Origin: a candidate division Zixibacteria bacterium RBG_16_53_22
GTDB taxonomy: Bacteria > Zixibacteria > MSB-5A5 > UBA10806
DNA: 64,000 nucleotides
Reading direction: 5' to 3'
Assembly (NCBI GenBank): GCA_001775395.1
Contig: MEWP01000063.1
Location: forward strand, 1 to 64,000
The position numbers were made by a program, and so were the translations under genes. Shown here one piece after another: positions 32,601-39,793 of the stretch (position 1 is its first letter; each line of letters opens with the position of its first letter). Below the pieces are notes generated by a model. It worked only from the letters and a program-made list of their open reading frames with translations, made no database searches and had not been told where the DNA came from.

Positions 32601-32862
32601 TGAGATCTATGGCGATGCGGCGCTCATGCTCAAGCCTACTTACGATTGGAGCACCTGGCACATCGGAGCCCGCCTAGCTCTGGTCCATCCAGAGGCAGTT
32701 GCCCGCGCTATTCTGGAGATGCGCGATAACCACGAATTGAGAAAAGAGTATGCCGAGCGGGGACGGGCAGCTACCGCTAAATATGTATGGCAGCCTACCC
32801 GCGATAAGATGGTAGCAGCCGTCAGGCAAGCATTGAGTCCAACACTTGGACTCGCCAAGTAG
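29668..32862 (+). CDS. Three-domain glycosyltransferase (GT2 + GT4 + GT4)
   Basis: 1064 residues. Domain 1 (1-280): GT2/GT-A fold with DLLIVNDN and metal-binding DDD at 97-99 (ILRMDDDILL). Domain 2 (about 288-625): GT-B, with VPGRVDQWKGTLWLMEAF and EHYGLTPLEAMSAECVPLVYD. Domain 3 (about 638-1064): GT-B, with KRTGFSTVAQQVVPG, FGINKRTKQFDTLI and SSVEGWGLCVGEALRCGVPAIS. Such an enzyme could add several sugars in sequence to one acceptor. Cytoplasmic; no membrane segment. The gene ends with a palindrome copy coding for SPTLGL. Confidence 0.85.
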   Translation: MQPLVVDIPTKNRPRELGRCLAALLAQTYQKFDLLIVNDNTTLPVDFDEVTAEWLKRHKDRRQVWIEKGTGMSQVYAHNLALWQRPWCEYEFILRMDDDILLNSRAIEIMLNAIRSNVDIAAVSGLWFESETNENWFSDRDVPTAEEWQNSLELHGKAVNGIVSNWHQRLYHDYRPNGQGEIIGAPMAVQHLYSACLYRAADMRRAGGWPEIYSQGIHHGEESDGTFRLGATSKRLWVLPQVTGQHLRASGGIRSAGLELEHRTRLIDDPLRNERLRAMPGVYDRPIKVGLWGQHSIFTGGGPRMFFELLAALQSDPNLEVYPVGDHMPCHDVERVFGIHVEDCNALPEELDVLIQLGDDLDWFGNEAIYIPPAKSKTLFIYYPFGNRAPELDEFTHIVTLSQFVVDEIARLWRRKAQYIYPVAHSIPPLKKHNWILVPGRVDQWKGTLWLMEAFAEMDLKGWQLYVVGATEGSIQKDYIQQVNNFAKTHENVHLDFDVSQAKLEEYYGKSKIMWAAKGMLADEHPELSREAEHYGLTPLEAMSAECVPLVYDLGGHRETTEEILRWKSKEDLFQKTHDLIDTRFVFYDISSFFDRELFKEQWLRVVYECNAKTSRLEAVRLEVTENRRPIIFVVTDSPRKRTGFSTVAQQVVPGFVEQGWDVRWYAILDDKEPMPGEFDFTFIPMAESDMQGDKRLLRKIIQHEPDVIWALYDAGNLYKYLVFSEFGAQTHKSDGSLRPCVAYFPVEGLPLPSYYGGMVQHVLRSGGQAITYTEGSAQVVMDQFEGLKVDWAWHGLDHACFEPYPTADRKHLRQLVGLDNYFIVGTFGINKRTKQFDTLIYAAWFIKEWGEDKDVRFYCHTEPNDPILQGYPLNEMSKIYGVEHMFLWKPDSYSQRGGKYTGVEFSNNSMDEAKRLTMPPTAEGRGYLLGHYDIIARYNLLDLYADVSSVEGWGLCVGEALRCGVPAISVDDGSVRSEIYGDAALMLKPTYDWSTWHIGARLALVHPEAVARAILEMRDNHELRKEYAERGRAATAKYVWQPTRDKMVAAVRQALSPTLGLAK
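32835..32853. repeat. Dispersed palindrome copy 6 (end of glycosyltransferase gene)
   Basis: GAGTCCAA-CAC-TTGGACTC, ending 9 nt before the stop codon ends. Confidence 0.85.
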
Positions 32863-32871
32863 GAACATGGA

Positions 32872-33174
32872 ATGATAATTGATAGGCCAAGACAGGATAT
32901 GGAGCTGGACTGGGATCACCTCACACTCCTATATGCCATTGATCCACTCACAGGTGGTATGACTACAGCCTACACGATTTATGGCAAACATCGCTTTACG
33001 TTCGATGTGGTCGTAACCATTCCTAAACATGGTATAAGATCTGTGTGGATGCACCCTTACTCAGATATGAAGATACATGCTATTCCGCCAAAAGGCGACA
33101 AGATGGCATATGCCAGACAATTAGGTGGCTTCTTATGTCGCGTAGTTTATGTTGAGGAGGGTAAGAATGGCTAG
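32872..33174 (+). CDS. Hypothetical 100-residue protein
   Basis: ATG 32872, weak GGAAC upstream. Beta-rich with IDPLTGGMTTAYTIYGKHRF. Ends in GGFLCRVVYVEEGKNG and overlaps the next start by 8 nt. No family recognised. Confidence 0.5.
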   Translation: MIIDRPRQDMELDWDHLTLLYAIDPLTGGMTTAYTIYGKHRFTFDVVVTIPKHGIRSVWMHPYSDMKIHAIPPKGDKMAYARQLGGFLCRVVYVEEGKNG

Positions 33175-33544
33175 ACCATATACGTGTACCAAGTGCGGCG
33201 AACAGTTCCAGCGGGGTCAACTCAAGGAATGTCCAGTGTGCGGCGCGTCCATGCGCAAGCGCTCACGCATGCGCCTGCGCGAGCACAAACTGGACGAGAC
33301 GCCATTGCCTGCGCCAGTACAGAATGCGGGTCTGATATTTAGCGATGGGATAATCGGCGGCATCACTATTGTCCTAAAAGCTGACGGGACATACGTCATT
33401 AGCTTTCCCAGTGGCACAGTCGATAACCGCATGATCACTTGCCCTGGCTGCCACAGGAAGCTCTTCCAGAATACCAACCTGCATGGCACGAGCAGACATC
33501 GTTGCCCACGCTGCAAGGCAGATATAGTGTTGTATTTTGCTTAA
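33167..33544 (+). CDS. Double zinc-ribbon protein
   Basis: 125 residues from ATG 33167 after GAGGAGG. Four CxxC knuckles in two pairs: CTKC...CPVC at the N-terminus, and CPGC...CPRC at the C-terminus (ITCPGCHRKLFQ; RHRCPRCKAD). A small beta domain lies between. Likely nucleic-acid or protein binding. Last gene of the cargo island. Confidence 0.65.
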   Translation: MARPYTCTKCGEQFQRGQLKECPVCGASMRKRSRMRLREHKLDETPLPAPVQNAGLIFSDGIIGGITIVLKADGTYVISFPSGTVDNRMITCPGCHRKLFQNTNLHGTSRHRCPRCKADIVLYFA

Positions 33545-33558
33545 AAATCTGATATAAT
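33530..33558 (+). promoter_or_regulatory. Strong sigma70-type promoter for a small RNA
   Basis: TTGTAT, 17 nt spacer, perfect TATAAT. It begins in the last codons of the zinc-ribbon gene and points at a terminator only about 50 nt past the expected start site. Confidence 0.75.
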
Positions 33559-33564
33559 AGGGCT

Positions 33565-33643
33565 GTCGCTTGATGCTTCCAGTTCATTTGTTCGTTCCTC
33601 CTTTTTCGAGAGTCGGGGCCGCGCAACCCCGGCTCTCGATTTT
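33565..33643 (+). ncRNA. Candidate 80-nt small RNA
   Basis: Bounded by the promoter at 33530-33558 and a terminator whose stem is 33607-33638. No gene with a ribosome site fits inside. It contains GUUCCUCCUUUUU, complementary to the AAGGAGGAAC-type ribosome sites of this phage. Confidence 0.5.
33607..33643 (+). terminator. Intrinsic terminator of the small RNA
   Basis: Twelve-pair stem (CGAGAGTCGGGG with CCCCGGCTCTCG, one G-U pair), loop CCGCGCAA, then ATTTT. Confidence 0.85.
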
Positions 33644-33661
33644 AATCTACCAAATCCCTAC

Positions 33662-33690
33662 TTGACAATAAACCAAAACAGTGTTACATT
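33662..33690 (+). promoter_or_regulatory. Promoter of head-operon leader
   Basis: Perfect TTGACA, 17 nt spacer, TACATT. The start site should be near 33697, upstream of two terminators and then the head genes. Confidence 0.7.
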
Positions 33691-33696
33691 GATCAC

Positions 33697-33822
33697 AACA
33701 ACAGAATAACCTGGAGAGCCAAACAGGTTTCGTCTTGTCCAGAGGTCGATACAGAACCCGCCAAGGGAAGAAAACCCAACGCGGGTTTTTTGCATTTCAT
33801 GCCCGCGCGAGCGGGCTTTTTT
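33697..33822 (+). ncRNA. Leader RNA or second small RNA
   Basis: Begins at the predicted start site and ends at either of two hairpins. It carries a GGAGAGCC box but no sensible reading frame after it. May be an attenuator or antitermination leader for the head operon, or a free small RNA. Confidence 0.4.
33755..33822 (+). terminator. Tandem terminators before the head genes
   Basis: First: AACCCGC (33755-33761) with GCGGGTT (33781-33787), then TTTT. Second: GCCCGC-GCGA-GCGGGC (33801-33816) then six T. Both sit 40-110 nt before the protease gene. Confidence 0.85.
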
Positions 33823-33865
33823 GTTGTCACCCGCGACGAGCTATCAGTTTGTAGGGAGGTGTAAG

Positions 33866-35095
33866 TTGCCAGCCAAAGTTGAAGCATGTGTCTCCAGCAT
33901 GATGGGCAAGTGGAGAAAAGATCCCAAGTCCAGACCCAAGCCGATGATGAAAGATGGCAAACCGCAGGACATGGAGGGACAGGCATGGGCAATTTGCCAG
34001 GCTTCGATGAAGGCCGAGCAGGAAATCGAGGCAGTTATGCTGGAAGGCGTCGGCCCGGTGATCCTGGGCATAGCGGCGACCAATCGCCCACACCTGCCGC
34101 TGCCGCCGATGTCTATTGTCGAGTTGACCCCGCCTACAACTGGTGGCGCTTCTACCCCTGGAACGACAAAGAGGTACGCCCGCGTTCCGTTTCTACGGCA
34201 AGGCATATACAGCCACCCACAGCACGGCAACCTGGTCTTTAACGACCAGACTATGCGCCGCATGCTGGACAACCACAGGGCCAAGGTCAACCACCATGGT
34301 GTGTCATTAGACGTGCGCCACAAGCCAGAGCTGGGTGCATTGGCATGGTTCAACGACGCGGGCTGGATACAGGAGGAAGACGATCCTGAGTACGGCAAGC
34401 TGCTGGTGGGCTATGGCCCGGTCGAGCGCCCCGAAACCGAGGAGATTATCGGCAAGGGTGTATACAAATACGCCAGTGTCGAGTTTCACCCCAACTACGA
34501 GAGTAATATCGTGGATAAGCTATCCGCAGACGATCTGCGGGCAGTCAATTTAGAAGAACTTTTACAGGAGGTAAACATGGAATTTCCTGTCAAGAACGAG
34601 GACGGGACCGTTCTCCTGTCGGCTGACCAGTTCACCGAGTACGAAGCACTCAAGGTAAAGGTAACAGATCTTGAAGCCAAGATCAAGCCACCTGAGCCGG
34701 AGCTGCCCGAACACGTCAGGGTGTTGCTGGAACGGCAAGATCAGGAGATGAAGGCCCTCAAGCGCGGTATGCTTGCCAGTCGTGTAGAAGCGGCTGTGGT
34801 CAAGGCCAAAGCCTACCGCGATGCCAATGGCTGTGGTCACGCGCCCGTGCTGTTGGAGTGGGCTACCAACGTCATGCAGGGCAGACCAGTCGGCGAAGGC
34901 GAGGCGGTCATCAAGCTGGAAGGCAACAGCGATGGTGCGTTCGTCGAGTACGTCAACCGCGCAGTCGCTCGCCTGTTGGAAACGCTGCCCGGCCAGATGC
35001 CTATGGGCAACCGAACCGAGTGGGATGATGTGCGTCTCGAAACGCCCGAAATGACTAAAGAAGACTTCAAGAGCTTCTGGAAGGCAGGAGGGTAA
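33866..35095 (+). CDS. Mu I-type head maturation protease with scaffold tail
   Basis: 409 residues from TTG 33866 (GGGAGGTG 6 nt upstream); an upstream ATG at 33821 lies within the terminator's T-run and lacks a ribosome site. First 50 residues: C...C pattern with QAWAICQASM, common in phage head proteins. About 70-260: Mu gpI-like protease region with VSLDVRHKPELGALAWFNDAGWI and YKYASVEFHPNY. After 260: coiled-coil scaffold (LKVKVTDLEAKI; LLERQDQEMKALKRGM). It assembles the procapsid, then cleaves itself. Confidence 0.8.
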   Translation: MPAKVEACVSSMMGKWRKDPKSRPKPMMKDGKPQDMEGQAWAICQASMKAEQEIEAVMLEGVGPVILGIAATNRPHLPLPPMSIVELTPPTTGGASTPGTTKRYARVPFLRQGIYSHPQHGNLVFNDQTMRRMLDNHRAKVNHHGVSLDVRHKPELGALAWFNDAGWIQEEDDPEYGKLLVGYGPVERPETEEIIGKGVYKYASVEFHPNYESNIVDKLSADDLRAVNLEELLQEVNMEFPVKNEDGTVLLSADQFTEYEALKVKVTDLEAKIKPPEPELPEHVRVLLERQDQEMKALKRGMLASRVEAAVVKAKAYRDANGCGHAPVLLEWATNVMQGRPVGEGEAVIKLEGNSDGAFVEYVNRAVARLLETLPGQMPMGNRTEWDDVRLETPEMTKEDFKSFWKAGG

Positions 35096-35098
35096 GTC

Positions 35099-35488
35099 AT
35101 GCCGTACATCACCAGCAAGTCAAGAACCCCTATTCACCAGGTCCTCCAGGGCCACCACCACGAACGGCTGATCTCTAACTGGCTCGACTCCAGTTACATC
35201 GCCCAGGACTCGACCGGGCAGAAGTACGTCTATCCCGGCCTGATCGTGGCTCAGGATACCACCACCAAGAAGTTCGTGCCCTATTCGGCGGGCGCTTCCT
35301 ACGGCACCGGCTCGGACACGCCAGTGGGTGTGATGGACGAGTTTTTGGATGTTACATTGGGCGACGAGGCTATCACGCCCGTGTGGCACGGCGGCGTCAT
35401 CGAGGCCCATTGCTATCTGTATGGCTCGGCTATGGGCTCCGGTCTGACTACGGTCAAGACCACCCTGAACAAGATCAAGTGGGTGTAA
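35099..35488 (+). CDS. Head decoration protein
   Basis: 129 residues between protease and major capsid gene, the usual place of lambda gpD-type proteins. Beta-rich, Gly/Thr-rich sequence with YPGLIVAQDTTTKKFVPYSA and GVMDEFLDVTLGDEAI, a pattern seen in decoration proteins (a set of 'default value' strands then a barrel). It would bind the capsid surface and stabilise the expanded head. Confidence 0.65.
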   Translation: MPYITSKSRTPIHQVLQGHHHERLISNWLDSSYIAQDSTGQKYVYPGLIVAQDTTTKKFVPYSAGASYGTGSDTPVGVMDEFLDVTLGDEAITPVWHGGVIEAHCYLYGSAMGSGLTTVKTTLNKIKWV

Positions 35489-35500
35489 GGAGGTTAAGAA

Positions 35501-36682
35501 ATGGCTTACTATCCCAACGATATGCTTACGCCCCACTTTTTGACAGGGGCAATCGAGGAACGTCCGACCAGGGAGAGCATCAAACAACGCTATCTCTGGC
35601 CTGAGTTTCTACCGCTCAAGGAAGTCCCGGAGCGCAGACTGACCTGGGATGCCGTGGCGGCTGAGAACAACTTAGCCGGTTTCTACGGCACCAAGGGCGA
35701 GCCTGTGCCGGGTGACGACCTGATCTTCAAGTCGCACTTTGCCAACCTGATCGACGTGATGGCAACCCGCCACCTGGACCACGACATCCTCAACTCGGTG
35801 CGTGCACCGGGTATGCTGGCTGTCTACAAGACGGGTGGCTCGGCTGCGCCCATCCAGGGTCTTCGGGCTCGCTTCGAGGACCACATGCGCGGCTTGATCA
35901 ACTGGTGTGATGATACAGTCGAGGCGCAGATGGAGTACATGGCGATCAACGCGCTCCAGGGCACGCTGGTCTGGCCGCCCACCACGGCGGTTGGCGGGGC
36001 TATATCGCCACCCATGCCGCACTGGAACGCCAACATGACGCTCAGTTTCACCTTCCCGCTCAACGCCAACTTCATCCAGAATGCCTCCACCCTGAGTGGC
36101 CATAACGCGCGGGCCGGTGGTGCGTTTGCCTGGAACAACGCCAACGCCGATCCCATCAAGGACATGGAAGTGATTGCGGAGTATATGGTCGAGCAGAAGG
36201 GTATCAACGCCGACGACATGCTGTTGATCCTGTCGCGCACGACCCTATCGCGCATCGCCTACCTGTCGTCTATCTTGAACTGGCTCAACTCGGTGCGCTA
36301 CAATACACCGTTGGGCACCGCCGTCGATCTCAAGGCGCTCCAGGAGTTCATCTCCAGCCGGTTGGGTTGGACCATCCGCACCTACGACGCGCAGTGGACC
36401 TATCGCACCAACATCGGCACCGTCAACGAGACTGTTCAGCGTGTCAAGTTCTTGAAAGAGGGCAAAGTTATCATCATCCCCAAGGCAGAAGTCAACAGCC
36501 TGGGCAATATGATGACTACCTTCCATAAGGATGGCAGCGGGCAGTTCAAGTCAGGTAAATACTCGTGGATGCACGAGGACGACGAGCCGCCCTTTGGCAC
36601 GCGCCTGGGCGAAGGCATCGTGTCTTGGCCGGTGCTCCCCATGGCTGACAGTCAGATTTTCGTGATGGATTCCTATGCATAA
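35501..36682 (+). CDS. Major capsid protein (gpE-type)
   Basis: 393 residues with GGAGG before the ATG. HK97-fold family of lambda gpE (Phage_cap_E): N-terminal RRLTWDAVAAENNLAGFYGT, spine-helix region with VRAPGMLAVYKTGG, later ADDMLLILSRTTLSRIAYLS and FLKEGKVIIIPKAE. Builds the icosahedral shell. Order with protease and decoration genes supports the call. Confidence 0.85.
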   Translation: MAYYPNDMLTPHFLTGAIEERPTRESIKQRYLWPEFLPLKEVPERRLTWDAVAAENNLAGFYGTKGEPVPGDDLIFKSHFANLIDVMATRHLDHDILNSVRAPGMLAVYKTGGSAAPIQGLRARFEDHMRGLINWCDDTVEAQMEYMAINALQGTLVWPPTTAVGGAISPPMPHWNANMTLSFTFPLNANFIQNASTLSGHNARAGGAFAWNNANADPIKDMEVIAEYMVEQKGINADDMLLILSRTTLSRIAYLSSILNWLNSVRYNTPLGTAVDLKALQEFISSRLGWTIRTYDAQWTYRTNIGTVNETVQRVKFLKEGKVIIIPKAEVNSLGNMMTTFHKDGSGQFKSGKYSWMHEDDEPPFGTRLGEGIVSWPVLPMADSQIFVMDSYA

Positions 36683-36694
36683 GGTGTAGTCACA

Positions 36695-37327
36695 GTGAGT
36701 GCTCCGGTCGCCCCTTACGCAGCCAGTGCCCAGGTGGCGATGCTGGTGAAGAACTTGCTGAAAGGAGCCAGCGATTTCTCCGCCAGCACCACCCCAAAAA
36801 ATACTGACGTGAACGACATCATCGACTGGGTTTCCTCCCAGGTAGATATGCAGTTCATGTCGGCTGGCTACAAGATTCCCTTCCTGGTGCTGTCGGGCGA
36901 AACGTGGGCCATGTCCCAGACCAACTACCTGACGTTTGTGGTGGTCAATGGGGCAGCCGCCTACGCGGCAGGCCACAGTCTCAAGCCTGCGCCTGCTGTA
37001 GCGCCGGGACGGGAGGGCTCGTCGGGCAATATCTTTCAGGATATGTTCGACAAGGAGCTGCGCAAGGTATGGGACGGTCGGAGCACTCGCTTGCCATGGC
37101 GGGCGCAATACTACTATGGCACCAAGGCCGAGGAGCTGTTGACGCAGCCCAGTGGGCCAACTACCGACTTCATCGAGCAGCGGTTTGATCCCATGCGTTT
37201 CTTGAGCATGTGGGATATGACCGAAGAGCTGCGCAAGGTGCAGAACGAGATCAAGGACATGGACATCGACTGGGACTACCTGTACAACTACAAGTCCTTC
37301 AATATCGGGCTGGGGAACGTTGACTGA
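36695..37327 (+). CDS. Head-tail connector candidate
   Basis: 210 residues from GTG 36695. Helical N-terminus (AQVAMLVKNLLKGAS; VNDIIDWVSSQVD), a QFMSAGYKIPFL segment and a conserved-looking centre. It lies straight after the capsid gene and before the neck gene, the usual place of the gp6/DnaPack-type adaptor. No specific motif, so position is the main evidence. Confidence 0.5.
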   Translation: MSAPVAPYAASAQVAMLVKNLLKGASDFSASTTPKNTDVNDIIDWVSSQVDMQFMSAGYKIPFLVLSGETWAMSQTNYLTFVVVNGAAAYAAGHSLKPAPAVAPGREGSSGNIFQDMFDKELRKVWDGRSTRLPWRAQYYYGTKAEELLTQPSGPTTDFIEQRFDPMRFLSMWDMTEELRKVQNEIKDMDIDWDYLYNYKSFNIGLGNVD

Positions 37328-37938
37328 TGACGCTACACGTGATCAACCGCATACCCGATTTGAGCGCGGTTATGTATGCCATGCAGACCAATCAGCGTCA
37401 TCAGAGCATCATGCATGCTCAGGCCACCCGTGGCATGGAGCGCATGCTATTTCTGACCCGCCAGTTGGCTCCCGTGGGTAAATACGAGCCGCCCTGGCAA
37501 ACCAGTCAGGGCGTGATCAACCACGGCAGACCCAGTATCCGCCAGCACAGCATGACGCTGGACACAGGTTGGACACAGCAAGTAGAGCGGGTGACGCACG
37601 GGGCGGCTTTTACGCTGTTTAACCAGGCTCCCCATGCGCCTTACGTGATCTACGGTACGCCTGCCCATCCGATCACGGGCAAGCCTGTATTGGCCTTCCA
37701 TTGGAGCAACTACAGTGCCACGGGCGAAGGTAACTGGGGGCCATACCAGGGCGATCCACCTGGCCCTTACAGTTTCCCGCGTGTCAACCATCCCGGCGCT
37801 CGACCCAACACCTTTGTGCAGCAGGCGGCGGCCCAGAACCGGCCACGCATGGTCGAGCTGTTAGGCGAAGGGGCCAAGGAAGTCAGACAGCCGCTCATAA
37901 ACTTCTTCATGGGAAGAGGACAAGGATTACTGAGATAA
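37327..37938 (+). CDS. Neck/tail-completion protein, HK97 gp10-like
   Basis: 203 residues overlapping the previous stop by one base. APYVIYGTPAHPITGKPV and RVNHPGARPNTFVQQAAAQ: the HPG-x-x...F pattern of HK97 gp10-like proteins, which join head and tail. Confidence 0.6.
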   Translation: MTLHVINRIPDLSAVMYAMQTNQRHQSIMHAQATRGMERMLFLTRQLAPVGKYEPPWQTSQGVINHGRPSIRQHSMTLDTGWTQQVERVTHGAAFTLFNQAPHAPYVIYGTPAHPITGKPVLAFHWSNYSATGEGNWGPYQGDPPGPYSFPRVNHPGARPNTFVQQAAAQNRPRMVELLGEGAKEVRQPLINFFMGRGQGLLR

Positions 37939-38288
37939 TGTTGCCAGAGTATCTACCGCTGCTGATCCAGGTGCCTATCGTGGGGGCCTTTATATTCTTC
38001 GTGCTCATGATGACCCGGCTGTACATCCAGCACGAGGGAGAACGCGACGATCAATGGCAAACGTTCCTTAAACAGTTGTCTGATAGCGAGTGCGGAACGA
38101 TAAACACGATGCGCGAGGGCATAGGTGCCAGTATGCGCGAGATGCAACTGGCGCTCAGGGATATGTCGCGCCAGATCGCCAAGAACACAGCTATCATCCT
38201 GGCTTATGAATCCGCCCGCAGCGGCAAGGTGCATACCGATACAGTCGAGATCGCCAAGGAATTGCTCAGGAGTGTTAACGACGAATGA
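37938..38288 (+). CDS. Single-span membrane protein in neck operon
   Basis: 116 residues. An N-terminal hydrophobic helix (LLIQVPIVGAFIFFVLMM) followed by a long polar coiled-coil (QLALRDMSRQIAKNTAIIL). An unusual member between two neck genes. Could be holin- or spanin-like, or a membrane-contact protein; not identifiable by motif. Confidence 0.5.
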   Translation: MLPEYLPLLIQVPIVGAFIFFVLMMTRLYIQHEGERDDQWQTFLKQLSDSECGTINTMREGIGASMREMQLALRDMSRQIAKNTAIILAYESARSGKVHTDTVEIAKELLRSVNDE

Positions 38289-38830
38289 ATATCGGCGCGG
38301 TCAAGGCGGCACTAAAGTCGCTCATAGAAACCAACAATGCTACGCTGTGCACGGGCATCACACACCAGGGTCAGGCCCGCACGCTCAAACACGTGACGAC
38401 CAGCGTGCTGACACCGGCTATCGGCTACTATTTCCTGGCGATCCACGTCGAGGAGACCCTGGAGCACACCCGCACCGGGGTCAATGCGCAGCGACCTGCC
38501 AGGCAGACTGAATATGACGTGCTTTTGCACATCGACGAGTTTCCCATACCCGTGGCGTCCGAGGATGAGCTGTACGAGACGGTGCATGCCGACTTCGACA
38601 AGCTGGTATCGCGTATCGTCAACCTGATCGAGACACAGACCTGGATCGGCACGAGTCCGAAATTCAGACTCGCTCGCAACGCAGCCGTGGAAGGCGACAG
38701 AAATATCATCGTCAGCAACTCGCTCCAGCCGTATTTTGACGGGGCCGAGTTGACACACGCACAGCTTATATCGCAGATCCGCTTCAGACTAAGCCAGGAA
38801 TGTGTGGATGCCGCCGACGAGCTGTACTGA
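38285..38830 (+). CDS. Tail terminator candidate
   Basis: 181 residues, 4 nt overlap. Central RPARQTEYDVLLHIDEFPI and a helix DELYETVHADFDKLVSRIV, compatible with the lambda gpU-type tail terminator that caps the tube. It sits just before the tail tube gene. The call is based on order and length. Confidence 0.5.
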   Translation: MNIGAVKAALKSLIETNNATLCTGITHQGQARTLKHVTTSVLTPAIGYYFLAIHVEETLEHTRTGVNAQRPARQTEYDVLLHIDEFPIPVASEDELYETVHADFDKLVSRIVNLIETQTWIGTSPKFRLARNAAVEGDRNIIVSNSLQPYFDGAELTHAQLISQIRFRLSQECVDAADELY

Positions 38831-39069
38831 TGAGTTGGGTGTTTGTGGGAACTCTGGCTCGTTTGGGCAGCTTTAAGGTGATAGGCCCTGCTACGGGCAA
38901 GCAATGGATCATCAGATCCAGCGGAGACTGGATACCAGAAGAGGATGCAGAGGGCCTGTTGAAAATGGAAGTCGAGATCTGCTGCGTAAAAACACTTGGA
39001 AAAGTTATGGTCAGACCACTGCATAGGCTGGTGCCTACAGTGGACGATATGAAGAAAACACCACTCTAG
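38830..39069 (+). CDS. Hypothetical 79-residue protein
   Basis: ATG 38830 overlaps the previous TGA (ATGA). Beta-rich (LGSFKVIGPATGKQWIIR) with WIPEEDAEGLLKM. No domain recognised; located between tail terminator and tail tube genes. Confidence 0.55.
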   Translation: MSWVFVGTLARLGSFKVIGPATGKQWIIRSSGDWIPEEDAEGLLKMEVEICCVKTLGKVMVRPLHRLVPTVDDMKKTPL

Positions 39070-39092
39070 GTACTAGAGAAAGGAGATCTAAA

Positions 39093-39734
39093 ATGGGTTC
39101 GTACTACTCTGTCGGGGCTCCTTCAGCATCCGCTGGTTTCCTGATGCAACCAGAGTCCAAGATTAAGATCGGTACAGCCGCTCTGTATGCGTCACTAGAA
39201 CATACGTCATGGACGTACATTACGTATGAAGCGAGTATTGGTTTGCAGGCTGGCACGTCTTTCGAGCTAGGCGTGGTCGATTCGCTGTCCTTCGTGATGG
39301 AACCGACCATCGAGCCGCTTGAGTCGGCTAATATCGCCGACGCCACGATCTATCTCGTCACTGGCGAGGAGACCACGGTCGAGGTGGGTATCCAGCAATT
39401 CGATACCCGCACGCTGGAGATCGCTATGTCCACCGGTGTCATGTACGCCCTGGGCAACGAGCGGCTGATCACCTTCGGCGGCGGCTGCACCATCAAGAAC
39501 CGCCCGCTGTCTATCGAGTCAGGCAACGTGGCCTGCGATGCGCCCACCAGCCCCAACGTGAGCAATGGTATCACGGGTATCGTGGTGACTCTGTACGACG
39601 TGATTTGCTCCAGTGGCCTACCGTGGGACTCCATCGTGGCGGGTGAGATCAGCGTGATCGACTTGACCTTCGAGGCCCGCCCTGTGCTGGCACGAGCGAG
39701 GGGCAATCGACTTGGGACAATTTATGTATATTGA
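39093..39734 (+). CDS. Major tail tube protein
   Basis: 213 residues, AAAGGAG before the ATG. Beta-rich, Gly/Thr-rich sequence (SLSFVMEPTIEPLESANI; ISVIDLTFEARPVLARARG), no cysteine cluster or enzyme motif. Position two genes before the chaperone pair and tape measure is that of the tail tube subunit. Confidence 0.7.
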   Translation: MGSYYSVGAPSASAGFLMQPESKIKIGTAALYASLEHTSWTYITYEASIGLQAGTSFELGVVDSLSFVMEPTIEPLESANIADATIYLVTGEETTVEVGIQQFDTRTLEIAMSTGVMYALGNERLITFGGGCTIKNRPLSIESGNVACDAPTSPNVSNGITGIVVTLYDVICSSGLPWDSIVAGEISVIDLTFEARPVLARARGNRLGTIYVY

Positions 39735-39793
39735 CCAATAAATATAAATCGTGCCCAGGCTGCACGTTATCATAACCATATAGGAGGCTGCTG

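Noticed and set aside
33736-33861. TTG-initiated reading frame through the tandem terminators
   Set aside because: Crosses both hairpins, no ribosome site at proper distance, basic nonsense-like product.
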